Positions 1-7,837 of a DNA stretch of 53,835 nt are shown one piece after another (within the stretch, counting starts at the first letter, position 1; every line of letters begins with the position of its first letter). The position numbers were made by a program, and so were the translations under genes. Source of the DNA: an uncultured Candidatus Saccharibacteria bacterium. Lineage in GTDB: Bacteria > Patescibacteriota > Saccharimonadia > Saccharimonadales > Saccharimonadaceae. Where the stretch lies: NCBI GenBank assembly GCA_949101405.1, contig CARYFM010000006.1, positions 1-53,835 on the forward strand, written 5' to 3'. Below the pieces are notes generated by a model. The model was not told the DNA's origin. It searched no databases and worked only from the letters and a program-made list of their open reading frames with translations.

Positions 1-86
1 TGGTGCTGGAAGTAGGACTCGAACCTACGAAGGCCGAAGCCGAGAGATTTACAGTCTCTTGTCATTGCCACTAGACGATTCCAGCA
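1..86 (-). tRNA. tRNA-Tyr (GTA)
   Basis: The minus strand folds as a tRNA. A 7-bp acceptor stem (TGCTGGA/TCCAGCA) is followed by an encoded CCA at positions 3-1. The anticodon arm is AGAGA-CTGTAAA-TCTCT, which gives anticodon GTA, and the T-stem is GTAGG/CCTAC. The extra arm is long, as in bacterial tRNA-Tyr. The 5' base is T rather than the usual G, which is mildly unusual. Confidence 0.9.
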
Positions 87-94
87 ATGTTTAC

Positions 95-103
95 ATTATA
101 GCA
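95..103 (-). promoter_or_regulatory. Extended -10 promoter of tRNA-Tyr
   Basis: On the minus strand TGC-TATAAT lies 8 nt before the first base of tRNA-Tyr. The same box and spacing precede tRNA-Ala at 32698-32706. Confidence 0.7.
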
Positions 104-146
104 AAGGTTGCAGTTTTTGACAAGATTTGTTAAACTAAGAGTAGTT

Positions 147-222
147 GCCGTGTTAGCTCAGTTGGTAGAGCAGCCGCCTTGTAAGCGGCAGGTCGTCAGT
201 TCAAGTCTGACACACGGCTCCA
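147..222 (+). tRNA. tRNA-Thr (TGT)
   Basis: This is a cloverleaf with acceptor stem GCCGTGT/ACACGGC, discriminator T and encoded CCA. The anticodon loop CTTGTAA gives anticodon TGT. It diverges from tRNA-Tyr. A TTGACA hexamer at 117-122 and a TGTTAAACT box about 10 nt upstream are possible promoter elements. Confidence 0.93.
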
Positions 223-344
223 AATGGGCTATTTTGCAAGTTCTGTCGTCGCTTGCTCACCTAAAGGTGCGCTTCGCTAGAGAGAATGCAAACTAGCCTC
301 ATTTTGTTTTTGTATACTAGTTTTTGAGCATATGCTACTGAGTC
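223..344 (+). terminator. Structured region, probable terminator after tRNA-Thr
   Basis: No gene is seen here. GGCTA near 227 pairs with TAGCC near 294, an inner TTTTGCA/TGCAAAC pairing lies inside it, and a CACCTAAAGGTG hairpin sits near the tip. A T-rich tail (CATTTTGTTTTTG) follows. This fits an elaborate intrinsic terminator for tRNA-Thr. Confidence 0.45.
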
Positions 345-1070
345 CTAGATCTGTTTGCGGCGGTTAGTGCTTGTTGTGGTAACACGCTTAGCGGCTGGAC
401 GGCGTACAGTTCCTGTACTGGTACGAGTGCGTTTGGTTCGGGTTTTAGTCATGGCGTCTTCAGCGATTTGGGCTTCAATGCGGGCAGTAGTGTCAGCTAG
501 CGCTTCAGTGTCGCCAGTGTTTTCATGAATAGCAAGGATTTGGCGTAAAGTGTTGGCGCTATGGTCGAGTTCATAGGCGCTCTCTAGGGCATCAACAGCG
601 GCTTTGGTCTGTCCCAGACGTTCTCTGGCTTTGGCTAAAGCAATAAAACGAGCAGGAACGTTATTTTCGAGTTCAATGGCTTGTTCAAAAGCCATTACGG
701 CTTTCTCGTAGGCGCCGGTTTCAAGATAAATCAAGCCCACGTTATGTAAAGACGATGGGTTATTGTCTAGTGATTGGGCAATCTCAAAACATTCAATAGC
801 TTCGTCAAATTTTTGCTCTTTGGCATATAGAATTCCTAAGCGGTTATAGGCGGCAGCATTTTTTTCGTCGAACTTAAGGATAGTGAGTAGGGCTTTTTCG
901 GCACGTAATGGCTTGTGGTCGCGCATAGAGGTTTGGGCGGCACTCCAGAGTTTCTTCATTTGCATGTCGTAGCGAGCACTGCGTGGGGCTTCGGCATCTT
1001 TGCGACGCACCAAGGGATACAAAAAAGTGAGCCATAAAGCCAAAATTACCAGCAGCAGAATACCTAGCAT
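345..1070 (-). CDS. Membrane-anchored TPR-repeat protein
   Basis: The 241-aa product starts with one hydrophobic segment (residues 2-19), which should anchor it in the membrane with the rest cytosolic or extracytosolic. Residues about 35-190 hold consecutive tetratricopeptide repeats; AAAYNRLGILYAKEQKFDEA is a clear one. The last 40 residues are a Lys/Arg/Thr-rich tail. TPR proteins are protein-protein scaffolds, and the partner cannot be inferred. The gene diverges from the original promoter of ychF. Its -10 box is 6 nt before the ATG with no room for a ribosome-binding site, so the mRNA is probably leaderless. Confidence 0.8.
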   Translation of the reverse strand: MLGILLLVILALWLTFLYPLVRRKDAEAPRSARYDMQMKKLWSAAQTSMRDHKPLRAEKALLTILKFDEKNAAAYNRLGILYAKEQKFDEAIECFEIAQSLDNNPSSLHNVGLIYLETGAYEKAVMAFEQAIELENNVPARFIALAKARERLGQTKAAVDALESAYELDHSANTLRQILAIHENTGDTEALADTTARIEAQIAEDAMTKTRTKRTRTSTGTVRRPAAKRVTTTSTNRRKQI

Positions 1071-1118
1071 ATTCCTATTTTAGCATAAAAATCAGTGGTA
1101 TGGTAAAATAGGAATATG
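1068..1118. promoter_or_regulatory. Mirrored divergent leaderless promoters (TPR gene / ychF remnant)
   Basis: CATATTCCTATTTTA at 1068-1082 is the exact reverse complement of TAAAATAGGAATATG at 1104-1118. Each arm is a -10 box (TAAAAT), six identical bases (AGGAAT) and an ATG. The two -10 boxes are only 21 bp apart, so any -35 contact of one lies in the other promoter. The right arm now drives only the ychF start remnant. Confidence 0.65.
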
Positions 1119-1124
1119 TTGAAA
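1116..1124 (+). repeat. Left attachment repeat of the element (attL)
   Basis: ATGTTGAAA here repeats the first nine bases of ychF at 10530-10538. The following bases (TGTGGAATA against GTAGGAATT) are also similar. Behind the repeat the frame closes after nine codons. The upstream side is a well-formed leaderless promoter with nothing to express, which fits the original 5' end of ychF cut off by insertion. Confidence 0.6.
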
Positions 1125-1259
1125 TGTGGAATATTGAAATTTTAACCCAACATATTACTACATATATTCCCTTTCAAGTAAAATTTAAGATGCCGAAACC
1201 TGACCACGGAAAACGCGGATATTCTGATAAGATGATAGATAAGATTAGGAGTGAAGTGT

Positions 1260-2534
1260 ATGGTGCGTAATTTGTCTGACGAAGAAATAATTAATTTTTT
1301 AAAAAATGATAAGATAGGTCGCAATGCCTTTCTGAATTCGTTATTACGAGTGATTTTGAGTTCCCCGAACGGAATTATTTTAGATTTAGACGGAAAGTGG
1401 GGTTCAGGAAAAACGGTAGTTGCGAAGGAGCTCAGTTTAATCAATGAATCTAGTGAGTCTTACGATAATTTAGATGATGAATTGTTGGGTAAATATAGGG
1501 ATGATTATTCAGTTTTTTACTATAATGCATGGGAGAACGATCAGTATGACCCATCTGAATCAATTGTGTTCCAGCTGATTAACCAGTACTGGGGTAAACA
1601 AGAGAAAATCGCCGATAAAGTATTGTCTTTGATTCCTCCCTTTATTTCAAGGGCTGCTACCGAGGTAGTTGGTTGTGAAATACCAAAAATAGGAAATGGA
1701 TACACGAAAGGTCTATTTGAAGATGTAAAAATTCGTAATAAGCGTAAACAAGCCGCATCAGATATTATTAGTAATGCACTCGAAAAAAGCAAAAAGAAGC
1801 AAATGCTGATTATTATTGATGAACTTGATAGGTGTAATCCGATTTTTGCTGTTAAATTATTAGAGGTGATCAAGCACTATTTTTCGGATGTGTCAGCAAA
1901 GATTCTTTTTATCACGAATAATTGCCAGCTGTCTGGAATTGTGGAGAAGTATTATGGCGATAAGACTTCCGGATATGAATATCTTGATAAAATTTTCGAT
2001 TTAATTATTGAAATTCCGGAGATTTCGATATCTGATTATATCAATATCTATGGCGATATTGAGGGGCAGGATACTCGTGAGATGGTAGTTGAAGTGGCTA
2101 AATACTATAAGATGAGCGTTCGAGAAGTGGAAAGGTTAATCCTGCTTTTTAAAATGTCGACACAATACTTGAAATCCGGGACACTTCATACAAGGTGTGG
2201 ATTTAACCCATATAAATACTTTGCTAAATGCTTTCTAATCCCATTTATCTTGGGAGCGAAGATAAAAAGTATTGATGATTTTGTAGCATTGGTGAGTTGG
2301 GGAGCTGACGGAGTAGATGTTGTTAAGAAAATTTGTTCAGGAAGTTCCTATGCGAAAGAGATCGTTAGGCGATGTAATAGCTCTGCCAATATGGCAGTTA
2401 GGGCTGAATCATTATATTCTCAGTTTATTCCACAGGATGGAAAAATTGACGGTGAAACTGAGATGGAGGTTAAAAAGTTGATCATTGATATGGTGTCATT
2501 GACTGGTATTTTGTCAGATAATATCAGTCTGTAA
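1260..2534 (+). CDS. KAP-family P-loop NTPase
   Basis: The 424-aa protein (from ATG 1260) has a Walker A motif GKWGSGKT at residues 45-52, the family segment FYYNAWENDQYDPSE, and a Walker B motif MLIIIDELDR at about 182-191. This is the layout of KAP NTPases (pfam07693). Members of the family occur in phage defence and exclusion systems, often membrane-associated, but I see no clear transmembrane pair here. An in-frame GTG lies at 1251, but AGGAG at 1247-1251 is 8 nt from ATG 1260, so ATG 1260 is preferred. The gene is the first in the element and converges with the next gene by 11 bp. A cargo or defence role is inference. Confidence 0.8.
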   Translation: MVRNLSDEEIINFLKNDKIGRNAFLNSLLRVILSSPNGIILDLDGKWGSGKTVVAKELSLINESSESYDNLDDELLGKYRDDYSVFYYNAWENDQYDPSESIVFQLINQYWGKQEKIADKVLSLIPPFISRAATEVVGCEIPKIGNGYTKGLFEDVKIRNKRKQAASDIISNALEKSKKKQMLIIIDELDRCNPIFAVKLLEVIKHYFSDVSAKILFITNNCQLSGIVEKYYGDKTSGYEYLDKIFDLIIEIPEISISDYINIYGDIEGQDTREMVVEVAKYYKMSVREVERLILLFKMSTQYLKSGTLHTRCGFNPYKYFAKCFLIPFILGAKIKSIDDFVALVSWGADGVDVVKKICSGSSYAKEIVRRCNSSANMAVRAESLYSQFIPQDGKIDGETEMEVKKLIIDMVSLTGILSDNISL

Positions 2535-2823
2535 TTTTCAGATAATAAGCCAATTCTTCGCCTTTCCAATTATCAAGTACGAAATCATGATATTCTGCCC
2601 ATAATCCGGAGTAGAGTTGGCTGATTTCCATATTCTGAGCTTCGTAGTGGAACCAGCACTTGTGATTAAGCACCATAGATAGTTCTGTGCCGTAGATTTT
2701 ATCTTTACCCCATTCTTTTCTAGCCCTTTTGTAGGTGTCGATAATGGCTTCTTCGCCAAATTTCTCTGCAATGCTGAAATCTTGCCAAAAAGTGGTTTGA
2801 CATTCGTAATTTAGAAGTCTCAT
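2524..2823 (-). CDS. Hypothetical protein (99 aa)
   Basis: I do not recognise this protein. It is rich in Trp, Tyr and acidic residues, has no signal peptide or membrane segment, and is 99 aa long. Its ATG overlaps the stop of the upstream 73-aa gene as ATGA, so the two are translationally coupled. Its 3' end overlaps the KAP gene by 11 bp on the opposite strand. The coupling and the lack of any better frame support it as real. The pair behaves like a two-gene phage or element module. Confidence 0.65.
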   Translation of the reverse strand: MRLLNYECQTTFWQDFSIAEKFGEEAIIDTYKRARKEWGKDKIYGTELSMVLNHKCWFHYEAQNMEISQLYSGLWAEYHDFVLDNWKGEELAYYLKITD

Positions 2824-3041
2824 CTGCCGTAAGCCCTCATGAACCGATCCATAGAACCATAACGAATCTCTGCTATTCTTCGTAAATGCTCATATTCAAG
2901 AATAATCTTGCGGTAAGTAATTATATCCAAACCAGCAGATTCAGCTGCGAGTTTAGCTTCCGTAATCATATTGTACTTGCCACTCCTGCGAACCAACTCG
3001 TAATGGTAGAAATTGAGTAGCCCAGTAGTTTTCTCAACCAT
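2820..3041 (-). CDS. Hypothetical small protein (73 aa), coupled to the 99-aa gene
   Basis: The 73-aa, mostly helical, basic protein contains the stretch ITEAKLAAESAGLDIITYRK, which is compatible with a small helical bundle, but I do not recognise a family. AAGGGG just before the ATG is a good ribosome-binding site. A TATAAT-like box near 3083 on the minus strand could be the promoter. It ends in an ATGA overlap with the 99-aa gene, so the pair is an operon. The function is unknown. Confidence 0.6.
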   Translation of the reverse strand: MVEKTTGLLNFYHYELVRRSGKYNMITEAKLAAESAGLDIITYRKIILEYEHLRRIAEIRYGSMDRFMRAYGR

Positions 3042-3113
3042 TTAACCCCTTAACTGTACTAAATAATAAAATGATTATATAGACTTAGCTAAGATAATGC
3101 ACGAGAGAAGTTC

Positions 3114-3135
3114 ACGTAAGCAAATAGTTTACGTA
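3114..3135. repeat. Short inverted repeat in the element
   Basis: ACGTAA and TTACGT form a small palindromic hairpin between the 3' end of the DnaB-like gene and the promoter of the 73-aa gene. No T-run follows on the minus strand, so it may be an operator rather than a terminator. Confidence 0.35.
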
Positions 3136-3166
3136 AAAATAGGCAGGTGTAGAAAAACATGAGTTA

Positions 3167-3769
3167 CTAATGCTTAAAATAATCTTCGTTCAGAAGAAGT
3201 CCAGCAGTGATAGTTTCGCCGAAAGAATTCTTAAGCACCTTAAGTTCAAGAAATGGTGATTCAAAATTTGAGCGATGGATATACATAAGGATATCAGCTT
3301 TATCTAAATTTCTAACGGTTTCTCTAAACTCTGCCAAAGCAGGACAAATAATCTCATCTGTATCTTCCGAGTGTCTAACAGATAGACAAGTTACTACCAT
3401 TATGGGCATGTTAAGTTTGGAAGCAACCTTTTGCATAGCCGATAAATCAACAGGTGTTTCAAAATTCACGATAATTAACTTGGCATTATAGGCTAATGCT
3501 TGGCTCTGTATAGTATCTGCCAAAATTGGGCTATTATCAGCTTTTATTATTTTAAAAACCTTATTATTTCGGTAATACTTATCAGTAAAAAGAAGGGCAG
3601 AATCTGAGTAACCAAAATCAGAGGCAACATTGCGAGCAATATCTTCCACAAAAGTCATGCGTCCATTTCCGGGACGAGCACCGAGCAGAATCAAACTACC
3701 CTTTCTTAAACCACCAATTTCTTTGTCGAAATCGGTAAACCCAGTTTTGATATATTCGCTCATATTCAT
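3167..3769 (-). CDS. DnaB-like helicase C-terminal domain lacking its catalytic residues
   Basis: The 200-aa product matches the order of motifs in the RecA-like C-terminal domain of replicative helicase DnaB: TGFTDFDKEIGGL at the start, then the P-loop region at residues 31-39, a hydrophobic Walker B strand, and a LAEFRETVRNLDKADILMYI segment corresponding to the DnaB LRESGSIEQDADVV region. The P-loop reads ARPGNGRMT, so the catalytic Lys is Arg. The Walker B strand is LIIVNFETP without the Asp, and the Arg-finger loop is lost. ATP hydrolysis is therefore unlikely. The DnaB N-terminal domain is absent. It follows the 156-aa gene by 4 nt. It might bind or poison the host replicative helicase, or act as a structural loader; this is inference. 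Confidence 0.7.
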   Translation of the reverse strand: MNMSEYIKTGFTDFDKEIGGLRKGSLILLGARPGNGRMTFVEDIARNVASDFGYSDSALLFTDKYYRNNKVFKIIKADNSPILADTIQSQALAYNAKLIIVNFETPVDLSAMQKVASKLNMPIMVVTCLSVRHSEDTDEIICPALAEFRETVRNLDKADILMYIHRSNFESPFLELKVLKNSFGETITAGLLLNEDYFKH

Positions 3770-3773
3770 TTGC

Positions 3774-4244
3774 TTATTGCTTATCTTGTTCTATCTCTAC
3801 TAATTTTATTAAACGATTTAATAATTTGCGAGTAATGCCCATTCTATACCAATGGTCAGCACCTAGCCCATCATTACTCCCAGCCAGTACTGCTGTTAAT
3901 AAAAGCAATGTTAGGTTTAGGTCTAAATCTTCGTATTTATGCCTGTCCTTGAGTAGGATCCATTTGTAAGCATTACACCAAAGTTGAGTACTACCAGTAA
4001 ACAAATCTAGGTCATAAAATGTAGGTAAGATTTTGGTGTTAATTGGAAAATAAGCAAATCTAAAAATGCTAATGAATCGAGATAGGTTTTTGAGCTGTGC
4101 TAATTGTGTTTTTGATAAATTGACAGCATTATTATAGACACGTTCCAGTCCTGACGTGTCGCAATCTTTTGAGGTTGGCAATTTCAGTTTAAACCGAGAG
4201 TATGTCTTGTTATCATCCTTGGTTATTTTATGTACAGATTTCAT
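3774..4244 (-). CDS. Hypothetical protein (156 aa)
   Basis: I do not recognise a family. The sequence is Lys- and Leu-rich with a hydrophobic stretch (LNLTLLLLTAVLAG) at about residues 107-120, preceded by several aromatic segments. It lacks a signal peptide. It lies directly upstream of, and in the same operon as, the DnaB-like gene, so the two may work together. The ribosome-binding site is weak, which leaves the start uncertain. Confidence 0.6.
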   Translation of the reverse strand: MKSVHKITKDDNKTYSRFKLKLPTSKDCDTSGLERVYNNAVNLSKTQLAQLKNLSRFISIFRFAYFPINTKILPTFYDLDLFTGSTQLWCNAYKWILLKDRHKYEDLDLNLTLLLLTAVLAGSNDGLGADHWYRMGITRKLLNRLIKLVEIEQDKQ

Positions 4245-4298
4245 TTGGCTATCTTCGTTTACCTAATTATACGGTTGCCACCCTATCTAATCAACAGA

Positions 4299-4859
4299 TT
4301 AGGCTTCGCTCTTGAAAAACCTTTGGTGCTTTTCTTTTGTTTTCTTAATCTGCCTTGTGAGTTCTGTTACGAATTCATTGGTGCGAATTTGAGTTTGTTC
4401 GGGAGTTTCATTGCTCGGGAATACTTCCTCAAAATCAAAACCTGCGTGTTGATAATAAAAGTCGGGAAATTTTTCGCCTTTCGCCTCAAGCACGATAAAA
4501 CCATAGCGAAGATGAGGAAAGACGTTTTTGTGGGCTTTGGCTTTCTCGGTATAGGTAATAACGTCGTGGGTAGTTTGAGTTCTGATTTTACCTTCTAAAA
4601 CTACGAGCGGTATTCTATCGCCATTTGCTAGCGGCTCGTAAATTAGAGCATCAGTTACGTAAGCCTTTTGACCTTTAGCATAGTCTAAACCTTTGCCAGC
4701 TTCGTTAATTTTGTCGCAAAAGTTAGTGTAAGGTAAAACTGCTTGAGTAGTGATTTTGTAACCTAGGTTTTCAATCTCGGGACGAATTAAGTCCACGAAC
4801 TTTTTGATTTCGTATTGTTCTGTACCCTCTTGTTCTTCTGCTTTGAGGTTGATTGCCAT
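4299..4859 (-). CDS. PD-(D/E)XK nuclease-like protein (HsdR N-terminal type)
   Basis: The 186-aa protein resembles the N-terminal nuclease domain of type I restriction R subunits. It has an opening helix with EGTEQYEIKKFVDLIRPEIE, then YVTDALIY and, after a short loop, PLVVLEGKIR. The Asp, Glu and Lys are spaced as in a PD-(D/E)XK active site. No helicase or specificity gene is nearby, so it is a stand-alone nuclease-like protein. AAAGGA stands just before the ATG. A role in defence or in processing element DNA is inference; a purely structural relic is possible. Confidence 0.6.
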   Translation of the reverse strand: MAINLKAEEQEGTEQYEIKKFVDLIRPEIENLGYKITTQAVLPYTNFCDKINEAGKGLDYAKGQKAYVTDALIYEPLANGDRIPLVVLEGKIRTQTTHDVITYTEKAKAHKNVFPHLRYGFIVLEAKGEKFPDFYYQHAGFDFEEVFPSNETPEQTQIRTNEFVTELTRQIKKTKEKHQRFFKSEA

Positions 4860-4879
4860 GTTTTTCCTTTCTTTTAATG

Positions 4880-5440
4880 TTATTCTTTCGAGTAATCGAC
4901 TATATCGTAAGCATGTCCTGTTGTCTTGTCGGATTCTAGTCGTTCTATATTGCTTTCATAGTATTTATTGAATGGGTTAACGCAGATAGTATGTGCCCCA
5001 TTATATTTGGTAGATACAAAGAATATGCCGCCATAATACTTGCATTCAGCTCGGTCGTAATCAGCAACGCTATAATTCGGGTCTCGCGGCCACTCCTTAT
5101 ATTTGCCAAGTTCTTCGAGATACTTTTGATATTCTTCTTCTGTTCCATTGGGGTTTTGAGCTACACACTCCCAACGATGATATGATCCCTCCGATTCAGG
5201 TGCGTCAGAAATACGAACTACCTTAATTTCTACACCTTCTTTGAAATCGCTTTTGCACCCATCTAGCATGGTAGCTTCGGCAATTCCGTCAATAGCTGGT
5301 GTTGGAATGCTGTTGATAACTGGAACTTTGCCAACCAACCCACTAATGCCGGGAAAGGAATTAGCGATCGTAAGCCCAACATAGCCAACCACCCCGATAC
5401 CTGCTACCCAGCAGATGATTTTGATAATAACTGGTTTCAT
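4880..5440 (-). CDS. Membrane-anchored or secreted hypothetical protein (186 aa)
   Basis: The N-terminus is basic and then hydrophobic (residues about 4-27), a signal anchor without an obvious cleavage site. The rest is soluble, acidic and contains several Cys residues (for example CKSD, WECVAQ, ECKYYGG, TICVNP), which suggests disulfides outside the membrane. I do not recognise the family. AGAAAGGG before the ATG is a clear ribosome-binding site. It probably shares a transcript with the nuclease-like gene 20 nt downstream. Confidence 0.65.
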   Translation of the reverse strand: MKPVIIKIICWVAGIGVVGYVGLTIANSFPGISGLVGKVPVINSIPTPAIDGIAEATMLDGCKSDFKEGVEIKVVRISDAPESEGSYHRWECVAQNPNGTEEEYQKYLEELGKYKEWPRDPNYSVADYDRAECKYYGGIFFVSTKYNGAHTICVNPFNKYYESNIERLESDKTTGHAYDIVDYSKE

Positions 5441-5838
5441 AACACCCTTTCTGCCGCAACTAAAAAAGCGACCACATGTTTAGTCGCTAAACTTTACCAG
5501 TCGAGTTTTTGTATACCCAAGCTGACATATGGTCGCTTTTTCATATACAAAAACTAGCCCGATGACTAATTGACATGATAAAGTTTAGCTAACACCACTA
5601 TACCATAAAAACCGTAATTGCGAAAGACTATTTTTAATTATTACGGGGAAGCTGTTAGAAAACCATGCGATATTTGCGACATACAAGCGGTTTAAACAAG
5701 CGATAAGGCTCAAACCGACCAACTTATGTATGGTTAGCTCAAGCCCTGCGAAATTTTGCGAATTTAAAATGCTGATTGCTTTTATCTGACAAATATGTTA
5801 TCATTTTGACTAGCAATGAGTTAAGTTGGTAAAATGCG
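5441..5838. promoter_or_regulatory. 398-bp divergent intergenic region with interleaved inverted repeats
   Basis: No gene is seen. Three perfect inverted repeats interleave in the first 150 bp: AAAAAGCGACCA (5463-5474) with TGGTCGCTTTTT (5530-5541); GCTAAACTTTA (5486-5496) with TAAAGTTTAGC (5579-5589); AGTTTTTGTATA (5504-5515) with TATACAAAAACT (5544-5555). The first pair crosses the other two. A hairpin GTTTAG-TCG-CTAAAC also lies at 5478-5492. Candidates are a replication origin or recombination site of the element, or a regulatory RNA that switches between folds. Downstream, TGGTAAAAT at 5827-5835 is the likely promoter of the next gene. Confidence 0.55.
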
Positions 5839-6768
5839 ATGAATATTTTCTCTGCGGATTTTATGCCTGATAATGACCTGAAATTTTTGATGGATTCATC
5901 TTACAAGGGCTTTTCGAGCGTTATGGGTTTTCTTGGAAGATATGAGGATAGATTAACCTTTGAGATGGATTCGGTAGTTTTGCTATGGAAGAAATCCGAA
6001 GAGCTTTTTAACAGAATGAAATGGCTACTGGAGCGTTTACACGGAAAAATTAACAGTGCTATGCCTTGGGAATTTCGTGAGATTTTGGACAGTATGTTTA
6101 TAGTTAAAACTGACGAGAACGATAAAGGTGGTAAAGAGCATATAAAAGAAGTGTTGACTATATGGCAAAATATGGAACGAAATATTATAAATACTGAACC
6201 GTTCGAGCAAGCAAAGATGATAGATGAACAGTTAGGTATTGCCGATTACGTAAGACATGATTTTGGCGAGGTAAATGTATTTTTGGTTGAAGCGATGAAA
6301 AATGAAGCAGAGTATATATGGCACCTGCTTTCTGAGGTTGAGAAACAATTGGGTGGAACTCGGAGAAAAATATCGCTAGAGGCGAATGGTGAAATGATTC
6401 TTGATGGTGTGAAGCATAACTTTGCTAAACCGAATTCCGTGCAGTTTTTGGTTCTGCGTAAGATTATTGGTTCTAAGGCTAGGTGTGTGAAGAAGAGTGT
6501 ATTAAATGGGGCAATAAGTGACTTTCTAGAAAAGAAGAATGGGTCTGATAAAATTATGGATGCTAAAAAACGCAAAAGTTTATATAGTGCTCGGAATGAC
6601 ATTAATAAGAAATTCCGAAATTTGTTCTCGGTTGATTTTGATTTGATAGAGATGAAAGGTGGTTATTGTTATTTAGCAGAGAAGTTGGAAGCTGTTAAAG
6701 TGCAAAAATATCTCTGTAAAAATTCTGGCAGAGTAAGGATTACTTCGGAAAAGGTCAAGTGTGATTAA
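5839..6768 (+). CDS. Protein with C-terminal OmpR/PhoB-type winged helix
   Basis: The 309-aa protein has a helical N-terminal two thirds without a recognised domain. A C-terminal region (from about residue 178) runs like a winged-helix transcription domain: strands, VQFLVLRKIIG, a recognition region, then IEMKGGYCYLAE like the wing of OmpR-type regulators. It sits divergently from the secreted-protein operon and upstream of the RepA-like gene, so it may control the element. The -10 box ends 3 nt before ATG 5839, which suggests that translation may really begin at ATG 5863 (residue 9). The function is inferred from fold resemblance only. Confidence 0.55.
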   Translation: MNIFSADFMPDNDLKFLMDSSYKGFSSVMGFLGRYEDRLTFEMDSVVLLWKKSEELFNRMKWLLERLHGKINSAMPWEFREILDSMFIVKTDENDKGGKEHIKEVLTIWQNMERNIINTEPFEQAKMIDEQLGIADYVRHDFGEVNVFLVEAMKNEAEYIWHLLSEVEKQLGGTRRKISLEANGEMILDGVKHNFAKPNSVQFLVLRKIIGSKARCVKKSVLNGAISDFLEKKNGSDKIMDAKKRKSLYSARNDINKKFRNLFSVDFDLIEMKGGYCYLAEKLEAVKVQKYLCKNSGRVRITSEKVKCD

Positions 6769-6781
6769 ATAAGGGCAACCA

Positions 6782-6832
6782 AGCGAAAGTTTGGTAGTAC
6801 CACCCAAAAATAAAAAAGTTATGCGCATAACT
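6782..6832. promoter_or_regulatory. Palindromic operator-like site before the RepA-like gene
   Basis: AGTTATGCGCATAACT at 6817-6832 is a perfect 16-bp palindrome. A second hairpin, ACCAA/TTGGT, lies about 30 bp upstream. Both are in the short gap before the AAA_25 gene, and either could bind a dimeric regulator such as the neighbouring winged-helix protein. Confidence 0.45.
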
Positions 6833-6870
6833 CCTGTAAATTTCATGTAAAGAAAGGAGTTTAAAAATAA

Positions 6871-7824
6871 GTGAAGAAACTAGATATTAAATCACTCGGT
6901 GAGCTGTTGGCGAGAGAATATCCTCCTCAAAGGTGGCTCATCGATGGTCTAGTTCCCTGCGATGGGCTCGTAATGATGTCATCAGCTCCAGCTAATTATA
7001 AAACTTGGCTGATGATGCAATTTGCAATTTCTGTCGCAAAGGGAGAAAAACTATTTGACCATTTCAGCACCGAACAATCAGGTGTACTAGTAGTAGATGA
7101 AGAAAGTGGTGAGCGTGCCTTGCAAGAAAGATTTAAGAGGCTTGGCGCTAATGAAGACTTAGCAATTTACTATTTATCTCGACTGGGTCGGAAAGCGACA
7201 AAGGACTACATTGACAACATTATTGAGATTTGCCAAGAAAAAGGAATTGGCTTAGTGATGTTTGACTCGCTAATCCGTTTCCACTCCGGTAATGAAAACG
7301 ATTCGGTTGAGATGGCTCAAGTGATGAATGAGTTTAAAAAGATTTCGGATGCTGGAATTGCTTGTCTTATTCTTCATCACAATCGTAAGTCCTCGCTTCT
7401 CGGTAGTAATATGGGCGAATCTATGCGTGGATCGGGAGATTTGCTAGCCGCCTGCGATATACATATTGCAATTACTAGAAAGAAGAATGTAGTGACAATT
7501 TCGCAAAGCAAGAATAGGTATTGCGAAGAAATGACACCCATTAAGGTAAAGTTTGTAAGTGCTGGCGAGAAAAGTTGGTTTGAATTCTCGGAATATCAAA
7601 AATCGAAGGATGAGAAAATGGACGAGATGAAACAGGTAGTGTTCGCGACGATTGCGGAATTCGCAGGAATTAACCGTAGTGAGTTGATGAGGCGATTCAA
7701 GCAAAGCTCGTTAGATATGCCGGTGAATAAAGTGAATGATTTACTGAAATCTTTGCTTGAGGATGGCGATATCTATACCGAGCGTGGCGAGAAGAATGCA
7801 GTTAAATATTTTGTAAAAAATTAG
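6871..7824 (+). CDS. RepA-like AAA_25 ATPase
   Basis: The 317-aa protein resembles the RecA-like hexameric ATPases of the AAA_25/RepA group found in plasmids, phages and integrated elements. It shows a P-loop SAPANYKTWL (Lys-Thr kept, flanking Gly lost), a GVLVVDEESGE strand, the family signature LVMFDSLIRFHSGNENDS and ILHHNRKS. The C-terminus (from about residue 255) looks like a winged helix (GINRSELMRRF, VNDLLKSLLEDGDIYTERG). The role is probably DNA unwinding or replication initiation of the element. The start is GTG with AAAGGAG 11 nt upstream. It leads the plus-strand operon that ends with the recombinase. Confidence 0.75.
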   Translation: MKKLDIKSLGELLAREYPPQRWLIDGLVPCDGLVMMSSAPANYKTWLMMQFAISVAKGEKLFDHFSTEQSGVLVVDEESGERALQERFKRLGANEDLAIYYLSRLGRKATKDYIDNIIEICQEKGIGLVMFDSLIRFHSGNENDSVEMAQVMNEFKKISDAGIACLILHHNRKSSLLGSNMGESMRGSGDLLAACDIHIAITRKKNVVTISQSKNRYCEEMTPIKVKFVSAGEKSWFEFSEYQKSKDEKMDEMKQVVFATIAEFAGINRSELMRRFKQSSLDMPVNKVNDLLKSLLEDGDIYTERGEKNAVKYFVKN

Positions 7825-7837
7825 AAAGGTAATGATT

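Noticed and set aside
108..296. Open frame of 62 aa over tRNA-Thr
   Set aside because: It lies on the tRNA and its terminator region; no ribosome-binding site.
2524..2771. Frame of 77 aa (2538-2771) overlapping the 99-aa gene
   Set aside because: It is an alternative frame without its own start signal; the 99-aa frame has the ATGA coupling.
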